Shown piece after piece: positions 22,371-31,462 of a DNA stretch of 64,000 nucleotides. A program made the position numbers and the translations under genes. The stretch covers positions 3,864,587-3,928,586 of the forward strand of contig CAJINV010000010.1 of assembly GCA_905178155.1 (NCBI GenBank), written 5' to 3'. This DNA is from Amoebophrya sp. A120. Its lineage: Eukaryota; Sar; Dinophyceae; Syndiniales; Amoebophryaceae. The notes under the pieces were generated by a model. That model was not told the origin of the DNA and did no database searches. It saw nothing but the letters and a program-made list of their open reading frames with translations. The first letter of the stretch is position 1. Each line of letters opens with the position of its first letter.

Positions 22371-24754
22371 ATGGTCCGGCCCGCCGAGGAGAACCGGCCG
22401 TTCAACGGCAGCAGCACAAACCGGTCAGGAATTTGGGATGACCTACTCGGGAAAGCAGGGGCGTTCGCTTTCTTAACGGTATAGTGAAGAAGTTTGTGGT
22501 CATGCATGAATAAACTGATTGGAAATGGAAAGTGCATCGCTGTACCTGTCTGTCTCTGTGCATCGCAAACAAAGCAATCTACAACATCTGACAATATTCA
22601 AATCGAAAACAAAAGCGAAACAACGAATGAAATCTCAGGTTGTCTCCATCGCCGTGGGCACGCTTTTCAGCCTAATGTGGTACAGCTGTCATCCGGAGGG
22701 TGTCATGAACGCGGAAACGTTGAAGAAAAAGCTCGCGTCCGACCCCTTTCTCGCCGAATCCTCGATGGCCTCCACGTATGAACTGCAAAAGTATCGCACT
22801 CGTAGTAATTGCTATTGCAGTCCTGCATTACAAATCTCCTTCCTGAGACAAATCCGCATTACAAATTCCATTTCTCATGCTGGACAAATTTGTGATGCAA
22901 TTTATAAAATAACAATAGAGAATTTTTGGTCGGATTTTTCTGCCTTATAGATTATAGGGGCTCCCTTAGAAAATGATTAGTAGGGAGATCACTTTCTAGA
23001 TGATTCCCTTAAATGAGCTTTTAGACGAAGCTCCTAAGGGAAGCTTCTAAGGGAACACGGGTAACAAAAAAACTGGCACTGTGGGGAACAAAAATCCTGC
23101 ATGCCGTGTGGGGACCAAAAATCCTGGCGTTGCAACTTGCAACGCCAGCCGCCCAGGCGTTGTTAACAGCCCTCGCGGCCTGCGCTGCAAGTTGCGGCCC
23201 GCGGTGGAGGCGTTGCAACGTCCGGAAGCTTGCATGCCAGAAAAAGGCTAAGGGGCGCGCGTCCCAGAATAAACAAAACCCAGCGGACTTTACCGCGGGC
23301 CAACTGGCTCAAGGAAATGAATCGAAAAAAAAACGCCGGGCCGGTTTTTAGCAGGCCTATTCTGGCCACCCCCAAACCCCGACCCCGCTTGGGGGGTAGG
23401 GGGGGGCGATGACATCCGGCAAAACGAAAAGTAGGGGAGCGCCCCTTGCGAAGCTTAAGGCAAACACCACCCAAAGGGCACAAGCGCAACGCCCCGGGGA
23501 TATATCTGGGGATATATCTGGGGATATGTCTGGGGATATATCTGGGGATATATCTGGGGATATATCTGGGGATATATCTGGGGATATATCTGGGGATATA
23601 TCTGGGGATATATCTGGGGATATATCTGGGGATATGTCTGGGGATATATCTGGGGATATATCTGGGGATGTATCTGGGGGGATATCTGGGAAGGTATCTG
23701 GGGATATCTCTGGGGGGGTATCTGGGAAGGTGTCTGGGGATATGTCTGGGGAGATATCTGGGGAGATCTCGGGGGGGGGGGTCTGGGGATAGGTCTGGGG
23801 CAGCGCTGTGCTTTTTGGTCATGTTTATATTTCGGCCGCGTAGGTTACAGCAGGGCCGTCCGTGGAAAATGACTAGCAGGGGGCGCGCTTCTAGAAGTTG
23901 TCGCCAGGAGTCCCACCTAGAAAGCTGCAGCGAAGACGCGCTGAAGAAAAGGACTGGCATTGCGGGGGCCGTCCTCGCGGGCGGGAAATAGCACAACAGT
24001 GGAGCTCCTCTTGGCTCCGAATCCGATTTCTTTTCCTTATAGATTAGAGGGCGCTCCATAGGGGCTGAGTAGTACGTAGGGGAGGCCGTTCTAGGAGTTT
24101 TTTTGTGGTAGCGGCCCCACCGGGCGGGCTTCTTTAGAATGAAGGGGCCGGCGAAACGGCAGGGGGTGCGCTGCGGGTGGTCCTGTCTAGAAATGAGACA
24201 CCGCACACGAGGGCAATCAGGCCAAGGCCCGCGGCCGGGTGGGGGCGAGCTAGCTAGGGGCTGAGCTCAGGGAACGAAAGCGAGCGCGCCCTCCAATGTG
24301 GGCCGCTACTAGGGAGGGGCGTTGCTAGCAACCGCGGGCCCGGTTTGCCATGCTAAAACCGCCCGCCGGGTTTCTAATACATAGTGGCCGCGTTTGCGCT
24401 AGGTAGCAGATCCTCAATGGCGAGACTCTTTCGACTAGCCTGCACCCCCATGCTCGCTAAGTTTTTTCCTGGGTGTTTACATTTAGACTTACTAGACGAC
24501 CTATCGCCGGCGTCCTGGACGCCGGCGTAGTAGTCTAGTACTAGTACGATGCTTTTGCAAAGCATACCACGCAAGACCACATGGACGCAAAGAACGCCGG
24601 GGCGGGGCAGAATGGCCTGGCCGCAAACAGTGTGTCCCCAACCAGCGCAGCGGCGTCCGCGGCCGCCGCACCAACAGCAGGAGGAAGTCCAGCGGCAGGT
24701 ACTACGACGGGTGTAGCTGCAGGAGGCGCTCCGCCGGCCACGGGGCTGTCGTAA
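22371..24754 (+). CDS. Small single-pass membrane protein with Ala-rich tail
   Basis: Three exons, 22371-22478, 22639-22771 and 24567-24754, encode 142 residues. Intron 22479-22638 is GT-AG. The second break is an IE-B introner swollen to 1.79 kb by a foreign insertion; the 5-bp TSD CCACG on its two ends and an in-frame join (SSMASTQDHM) show that the distant exon belongs here. The protein has a short N-terminal segment, a hydrophobic stretch at about 37-53 (VVSIAVGTLFSLMWYSC), a charged segment, and a Gly/Ala/Thr/Pro tail. No family recognised. If the long insertion blocks splicing, the tail is lost. Confidence 0.65.
22907..24538. mobile_element. GC-rich nested insertion inside the IE-B introner
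   Basis: About 1.63 kb between the broken halves of an introner. It holds TATAGATTA motifs near 22946 and 24037, GGGGCTCC-type repeats, a 12-bp minisatellite and palindromic GC-rich blocks. No transposase or other credible coding region; a 347-codon minus-strand frame (23163-24206) is produced by the minisatellite. Possible TA target duplication. Confidence 0.6.
23496..23800. repeat. 12-bp minisatellite GGGGATATATCT
   Basis: About 25 units of GGGGATATATCT, perfect at first and degenerating to GGGGATATGTCT, GGGGGGATATCT and similar after 23665. The unit length is a multiple of three, so every frame is open: Gly-Asp-Ile-Ser, Gly-Ile-Tyr-Leu, and Arg-Tyr-Ile-Pro on the minus strand. These are not genes. 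Confidence 0.95.
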
Positions 24755-25474
24755 GACCAAGATTATGGGATTCCTGCGTTGTAGCTTCTTATCCTCGTAA
24801 TATTCGAAATCTAATACTTGATGTGAGTAGGATAAAACGACCTGACGCATCAAAATTAACTTTGCTTACTTGTTGGTCTGTTTTATATTTCGAGGCCCAC
24901 AATTACAGAAAGAGAAATTCAAATTTGCACTCCAAGTCAAGTGTATTGAAAGCAGGTAGAATGTTTTCTGTACCGACCTTCAACAGCAAAAGAACCCAAT
25001 GTCGTGCAAGAACTCTTTTGTACTGGAGCATTTTTTAAGCAGATTTGTTACAAGAGAAGTCTAGTATGCCACCGGCGAAGTGCACGCGGCACTGCCTACA
25101 ACCGCATTGATAGAAGTGCACGAAGAAAAACACTTCTTGTACGGACAGACGCAGCAATCGCAACGCCACTACCTCGTTTCCCTCTTAACAAGGTTTGCTC
25201 AAATATTAAAGTGGTGCTTTTTTTGTGCCCGGCACGATTATGTGCCCCTCTGAAGATTTCGCTTCTGGTGTTGGCTTTTTTCACGACCTTCGTCATTCGT
25301 AGAGTTGCATTCGGCAGTCCAGTGCGACACAGAGCGACTGAGGGAAGCAGATGTGGGCTTTTTTGTGACGTCGAGAGAGAAGGATATGCACGCGCCCTGC
25401 CTGCGTCGTCGGTATCGAAAAGATGAGAGGATCATGTCGAAGCCATGTAACTACTATTCTTGCCGTAACTTGAA
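24755..25474. other. Intergenic region
   Basis: 3' flank of the small membrane protein gene and 5' flank of the MYCBP-like gene; no coding or repeat signal. Confidence 0.6.
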
Positions 25475-26925
25475 ATGGTCGAGTTCCCGTTAGTCGCTGA
25501 TAATGTAAGTGAAGCTCCAGATGAATCTTCTGGATTGCAGAGGTGGTCGAAACTGCAGCTGATCTTCCTTTGCGCACTGTTACTACTGTATGTAAGTACA
25601 GAAAGAGGGCATAACTATTCGAAAAGAAAAATGGACCTCCACGTGCTGCAGGGCCTGGAGCAGGCGTCCTCCTCCTCCCTTGACAAAACTCTGAAGGAAG
25701 AAAAAGCCCGACGAAAAGACAAGGAATTCCGCGAATTTCTGGTGCATTCCGGTGCGGCGGACTCTCTCCTGAAACTCGTCATTTCCCTTCGCGAGCACGA
25801 GGCGTTCACAAGTGAGAAGTTTCCGCTGTCGACCGAGGAAAAGACCGGGATTTTGAAACTTTTGTTCGACTTCTACGGATCCCAGCCAGATCCGATATGG
25901 GACGAGATCGATTTTTTGAGAAAATCGAACACCGCCATGGGACAGGATCTGGTGACGTTGGGGAAAAGTATAAAATGAGACATAAAAGTTTAGCTGGTTG
26001 TAGTGGTTTGGTAAAACAAAAACGACTTTTGTCTTTAATACTATGAGAGTCCTCGCAGGAATACACTTGAAGTACTTTATTAGATTCACGCGGTTCATCT
26101 GTGTTGCGCAAACACACAACTAGGTATCACCAGTGTTGAGCAGGACATTGCAGTAGTGCAAAGACGAGCTTTCGCGGTCCGGGCATGGAAATTCATCTCC
26201 AACCTCGAGGGGACGGATGAAAGGACATTAGATATCCTGAGTAAAAACATACCCACACCAGAGTCAGGATGGGGATTTTGCAACACAAACCTAGGAGTTT
26301 TGTGAGTCACGCATGACAAGTTGCACTATGCAGTAGTGCAGGTTAGCAAGTGCAGCCGCATCACAGATTCATCTGCTCATCCTGTTCACAGCATCACAAA
26401 TTCCAAAACACAATTGGAAATGGCTCTCATGGGGATGCGCGTTACAAGTCTTCCTGTCTTTGCAAATCTGCATTACAACTCTGGCGTGGGTACGTTTTTG
26501 CTCAGGATATTAGAAGAGGGCCAGACGCTGCAGAAACGAGACGCGATAAGCGGTAATTACAATTAGGGCTACTTATACTTTGTCATGCAGATTTGAACAT
26601 AATGATAGTCCTTACACACTGCAGTTCAGCATGACAAACCGAATCCGAATTCATCATATACCAAACCGAAGGTAAAGAGTTTCTCACCCGTCTCATCGGC
26701 GCCTACAAGAAGCTCCCACACCCGTCGCTGGTCGAGCTGCCGTCGATAGAGAAGAAGAAATTTGTCAACCGAGGGGATGTGGACGACCGAATGGCGCTGG
26801 TGTTCATCCCGGAGGCCTTGGGATTGACGGAGGACAACTCGGCTGGGCCGTTGTATCCGGAACCGGACGAGGAGTGTTTCGCGAAAATCGCGGAAGTGCT
26901 GGCTGCGCTGCAGGTGGAGGAGTGA
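25475..26925 (+). CDS. MYCBP (AMY-1)-like protein
   Basis: Four exons: 25475 (or ATG 25631) to 25967, 26124-26227, 26510-26552 and 26672-26925. Introns 25968-26123 and 26553-26671 are GT-AG; an IE-G introner lies between. Starting at 25631 the protein is 245 residues; the upstream ATG would add 52, including a hydrophobic run (LIFLCALLLLYV) and a GTAAGT-like site, so I prefer 25631. Residues about 24-60 (EFREFLVHSGAADSLLKLVI) resemble the start of MYCBP, a small helical adaptor: both have a Phe-Arg pair, a Ser-Gly, and spaced Asp-Leu-Lys-Leu. The remainder is helical, with an Arg-rich exon and an acidic C-terminus. The family assignment is tentative. Confidence 0.6.
26233..26509 (+). mobile_element. 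Introner IE-G in the MYCBP-like gene
   Basis: TATCCTGAGTAAAAACATAC...GGTACGTTTTTGCTCAGGATA, TSD TTAGA perfect. Joined exons read DERTLEEGQ. Confidence 0.94.
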
Positions 26926-27696
26926 CAGTGAGGATTTGTGATAAAAGACGAATAAATTCTCATTCGCACGTCTGTTGCTGTTCCCAACATCGGTTTGTCT
27001 GAAAGGCAATGCTAGTACTAATTGCTTGCTTCAACAAGCAAGAATCCGAGTGGCGTTGTGTCGGCCATCGTCGGTTACTGGCACTCATGCTGTGCAGTTC
27101 TGTTCTTTTGTTATTTAACGCATCCTCGTGACCTGGTTGCGGTTGCGCGAGATGGTCGAATTTGGATTACGCTTTTCTTCCCGTAGCTCCATTCGGTTTA
27201 TGTCATTGATGACACCATCGCCCTTCGTTCGGTCAGGTACAGGTTCTCAATCTGTCTGACTCATGATTCGCTATCGCTACTTTTCGGTGTGGTTGTTTTT
27301 GTGCAAGTCGACGAGGTTTGGCAATAATGTCGGTGTATGTATGAAGTATAGTAAGTACTTCCAAGTAGATCGTCCGTCTCGGCGACGATAAGCAATCGGA
27401 ATTGCCCTCATGTGTTGTTCGGTGTAGATCACAATCGACGCTAAAGCCAATAAAGCTCCAGAGCATGCAAATCGACACTATGGTGAATAAAAGCACGCGA
27501 CACTAAAGCTACACCACTTCACACTACAGCCAGTCACTTCTGGTGTTTTTCTCCTCCTCTTTGTTCTCAGTCTTTATCTTTACGTGTCACAGCCGAAGTC
27601 ACCCCCTACTTTCCTATACATATGTTTTTACTTTATTCCACCCTCTGATTGCGCTCCTGGTGTATATTACCTAATCGTATCACTCCAAAATCAAAA
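26926..27696. other. Intergenic region
   Basis: No gene or repeat recognised. The sequence just upstream of 27697 is the leader of the polymerase gene. Confidence 0.6.
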
Positions 27697-30603
27697 ATGT
27701 CCGACTGCAAACCGGAACTGATCCGGCAACTCCAGCTTCTCGCGAACGACCACAAGACGCGCAACGACACCTTTCGCGTCCGGGCCTACAACAAGGTGTT
27801 ACAGTCACTGAAAGATTCCAACGCGGTCGGGGCGATCAAGACGGAAAAGGATCTCGACAATGTTCCGGGGTTGAGCAAAACCGGGTCGATCCGGCAGCGG
27901 ATGGTGACGATTATCAAAAATTTCTCCGCCGCATCATCAAAGGCTACCAGTGCTTCTACCTCTTTATCCCCTGCTTCAACAAACAAACGAAAGCGCAGCG
28001 ACAGTGTGGACAGCAATAGTATTAAACAAGCGAACAGCCAGCAAGGAAATAGTAGTAGCGCAGGAGCGGGAAGTAGTCAGAAGATAAACAGCCAGGATCT
28101 GGACCTTCCAGAAGTGAAAAAGATCAAAGAGTCCAAGGAGTCGCAGATTCTCCAACAGTATACATTGCAAAACTGTCTGGGTCTGGAAGGATGCAAAGTT
28201 TGTCATGCTTGTCTGACATAACTGAAGAGTTTGTGATGCATGTCCAAGAAGAGCAAGAGACCCTCTTGCTTGTAATGCAAAAACGCAGTTTTTTATGCGG
28301 AAACCGCAACACTCAGGCGCGCAAATATTTTTCGTGCTTGGCTGTGCAGCAATGCAGCGCATTCACTATTCCCAGCGCAGCATTACAAGTTTCCAGACTC
28401 AGACAACATATTTGCATTTGATCAACAGCTGCAGAAGATCCATGGATTCGGCGGCGTCCGGGCGCAGCAGCTCGTGAACAGTTACAAGGTAAGAAGTCTG
28501 GCCGACTTGCTGAAATTGCCCGACAATGTTCTAACCCGGACGGAGAAAATTGGCGTGGAATACTACGACGATATCAACGCAGACATCCCGCGACAAGAGA
28601 CCGAGCAGCACGTTGTGTTTCTGAAAAAACAAGTGGAGAAATTGAGTGCCGTGTTGAAGAAGGATAGTACCAGCACTAACAGTAAAAGTAGCCAAATTAT
28701 ATTAAATGATCTCCAATTTTCCTGCGAAGTGACCGGCTCCTTCCGGCGGGGGGAAAAGAAAAACGGCGATATCGATCTAGTTTTGACTATGAAAAACCAC
28801 AAAACCACTCTCGAACCGAAGAAGGTTTTCCAGGGATTTTTAGCCTTGTTGGCAGAAACCGGGTATTTGACGGAAACTTTGTATGAAAGCGTCAGAATCG
28901 AAATCACCAAAATCGAAATAGTTTGTGATGCATAAAATCGATGCCACTTGGGGCCTCAGTTTCCAAGTGGAGCATGACAAATTTCGGGAGCGCCAAAATC
29001 CAGTCTGTCATGCTGTTTGGGCAAATAAGACCGCTCCTGTCATGCTACTCTGGCAATTCATTTTTAGGGCTAAACAGGCTTGCAATCGGTCATATTTGCC
29101 TCCTCTCCAACACTGGCCTTCTGTGCCCTACATTTTACGCATTACAAATATTTTGATTTTGTCGATTTCGATCCTGACACTCCCATACTTTGGCTTCGTC
29201 GGTGGAATTGGAGAATTACGGAAATAGTTCGTATTCACCGGCTATCAAATGCAAAAATGTCTGGGTCTGGAAGATTGCCAGGTTTGTGATGCATATTTTG
29301 CATAACCCATGATGCCTGTAATGCATGAACTAACATCACAGGTTCTTAAGGGTCCTTCTGATGCGTATTCCGCATGAGACATGCCCACTCCGCGCAGCAC
29401 AAACTGAACCCCTCTTGCTGGTCATGCAATACAGATTTTCTTTACCTTCCAAAGACAGCATCACAAGTTGCAACCTTCCAGACCCAGACATTTTTGCATT
29501 TGATACCGGCGGGGAAAAACAATAACAAGGGTAGTATAAAAATAAAAGCCGGTCGCTCGTCAACTTCATCCTCGTCCTCTTTGAATAATAAACCCTCGTC
29601 GACGTCGTCGACCCCGAGCCTAACTTTTTCCCCTTCCAGCAGACTACACGGAGCTGCAATACAAAAGGTTAATTCTGATTCCTCTACAAGTTCCAACAAC
29701 TGGTCGTTGAAATGGACTATCAAATGCAAATATGTCTGGGTCTGGAAGAATGCAAGTTTGTCATGCTTGTCTGGCGTGACTCATAAATCTGTAATGCATG
29801 AGCAGGAAAATGGCCTCTTTCCTGTCACACAAAAACGCAGTTTGCCATGCGGAAAACGAAACACAGTAGTAGCTTAAAAATTTGTCATGCTTGGCTGCGT
29901 ATTGCAGTCCGCCCACCAGTCACATTTTAGCATCACAACTTTCCAGACCCAGGCACTTTTGCATTTGATATGGATGGGTCTGGCGAAACTTTTTCTCCAC
30001 GACAACGACAAGCTCAACAAGCACCGGAGATTGGACATTCTGTTCGTCCCTTCGGAAATTTACCCCTTCACGCTGGTCTATGAGAGTTGATAACTCTCCC
30101 TTCCCCTCATTTGTATTGCATGAACAGCAATACAACCGTTGGCAAGAGTGCGGGTTTTCCATGACAAATTCACCCAGGACTCTAGTGCTGGTTGATCTTT
30201 CTGCCAGAACCTGTCATGCAAAAGGTGCCAAGAGGCAAATAGTGGATTTGGTATTTTGCATGACAAATGAGAGGGAGGGGTTGTGCACTGTCATATGGTC
30301 CATTTCACGGGCAATGCGCTGTTCAACATCGATCTGAGGAACCACGCGCTAAACTGCGGCTACAGTTTGTCCGAGCACGGTTTCCGGTACGTAAAGAAGG
30401 AAAGCAGTGCGAGTCAAGCTGCGCTGAACAAGAAAACACCCTCGAATCAGTACTCGAACCAATTTGTTTCCGAGCTGGACATTTCGAAAAAACTGAACAA
30501 GAAGAAATTCGAGACCGAGGCGGACGTGTTTCGCTTTTTGGGCTTGAAATACATCAACCCGGGGGACAGGAAACATGGAGTGTTAGGGAAGCATCGACTC
30601 TAG
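27697..30603 (+). CDS. Family X DNA polymerase (pol beta/lambda-like)
   Basis: Six exons (27697-28153, 28424-28876, 29188-29237, 29506-29712, 29971-30073, 30296-30603) give 525 residues; all five breaks are introners and there is no GT-AG intron. The N-terminal 8-kDa-like domain (about 5-75) has the HhH motif NVPGLSKTGSI. A Ser/Gln linker follows, then fingers with GFGGVRAQQL, IGVEYYDDI and the palm: GSFRRG with GDIDLVLT (D268, D270) and RRLDILFVP (third Asp, D411). The end has FTGNALFN, SLSEHG and EADVFRFLGLKYI, as in pol beta. The enzyme fills short gaps in base-excision or end-joining repair in the nucleus. A low-complexity S/N insertion (about 320-385) splits the palm. The usual YFTG steric-gate motif reads HFTG (H426). 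Upstream in-frame ATG 27649 is less likely. Confidence 0.88.
28159..28423 (+). mobile_element. Introner IE-A in the family X polymerase gene
   Basis: TATACATTGCAAAACTGTCT...ATATTTGCATTTGATC, TSD AACAG perfect. The last base has changed from A to C. Confidence 0.92.
28882..29187 (+). mobile_element. Introner IE-I in the family X polymerase gene
   Basis: TATGAAAGCGTCAGAATCGA...TCGATCCTGACACTCCCATA, TSD CTTTG perfect. Confidence 0.94.
29243..29505 (+). mobile_element. Introner IE-A in the family X polymerase gene
   Basis: TATCAAATGCAAAAATGTCT...TTTTTGCATTTGATA, TSD CCGGC perfect; both TIRs are consensus. Only 50 coding bases separate it from the preceding IE-I. Confidence 0.95.
29718..29970 (+). 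mobile_element. Introner IE-A in the family X polymerase gene
   Basis: TATCAAATGCAAATATGTCT...CTTTTGCATTTGATA, TSD TGGAC/TGGAT (4/5). Joined exons read SLKWMGLAK. Confidence 0.94.
30079..30295 (+). mobile_element. Introner IE-F in the family X polymerase gene
   Basis: TATGAGAGTTGATAACTCTC...GGGGTTGTGCACTGTCATA, TSD TGGTC perfect. Excision creates LVHFTGN. Confidence 0.94.
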
Positions 30604-31462
30604 ATTGATAGATGAGGAGGTTCTTCATGCATGATAGCAAATTTTTGCTCCTGCTGTTTTCGAAGATTATACTGACGAGGAGGTAATAAATATGGTTTTG
30701 TGTAGCAGGTAGGGGTACCTCTACCTGCTGTTCGAGGACAACAGGTCGGTCTGTGGATCTCCTGTAGGATCTTGTCAGAACAAAAAGACCGCCAAAAAGT
30801 AGTCCTCTCAAGAACTCGAAGCAGAAGTACACAAGAGAGTACATTGCTGTTGCTGCGGTTGCCGTAGTACGATGATTTCGTGTGTAACGATAATGTTCCC
30901 CACTACTTTATTATTGCCTGGTAAGTCTTCCTCCCCGCGGATGGATTTATGTGTTTAGTTTCAGGACTCGGCGTTTCAGAATGTATTGGTGTAGTGTCGT
31001 CCTCGTCCACAGTCGTTCTTATATCGTGCCTCTCGTTGGTTTCGTCCCTCTGTCGGTTTCGTCCACGTCCGTTTCCCCTTCCTTCACCTATTTTTAATTT
31101 TATCGCGGCGAACTACAGGAAGCCACACTCGTTCTCGTTCTTGGTTTCGTCCCTCTGTCGGTTTCGTCCATGTGCATTTCGTTCACCACCAAGTCTTATC
31201 GTGCCGAACTACGTCGGACCACCAGTAATTTCGTGTCGTGTATTTTTGCTGCACCTCCTAGATTGCATTGAGTTTGGGTTCGTTTAGTAAAGTACTTACA
31301 ATTTCCTTCTCCCTGTCGCAGTCCAGTGAAGAACGAGCAGACCACGCACCTGTGCCCTTGTTTTCTAGGAGCAGAAGGCAATCAGAACCAAGACAGAGAC
31401 TGACACAAGTTCTTTAGCAGAGACTGTTTTATAAAAACAGTTAGGAAACTTAAACTACGAAG
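30604..31462. other. Intergenic region
   Basis: No gene seen. A repeated phrase TTGGTTTCGTCCCTCTGTCG occurs near 31034 and 31142, a local duplication of about 25 bp. Confidence 0.6.

Larger units (their letters stand above)
22777..24566 (+). mobile_element. IE-B introner split by a 1.6-kb nested insertion
   Basis: The left part, 22777 to about 22906, has the IE-B TIR (TATGAACTGCAAAAGTATCG) and internal motifs. The right TIR appears only at about 24539-24566 (TACTAGTACGATGCTTTTGC then AAAGCATA), followed by TSD CCACG equal to the left one. Intact IE-B copies are about 150 bp. The inserted DNA may have duplicated a TA at its ends. Confidence 0.85.

Noticed and set aside
23163-24206. 347-codon open frame on the minus strand with Pro-Arg-Tyr-Ile repeats
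   Set aside because: It is the reverse reading of the 12-bp minisatellite, whose unit length keeps all frames open; no domain, and it lies inside an intron insertion.
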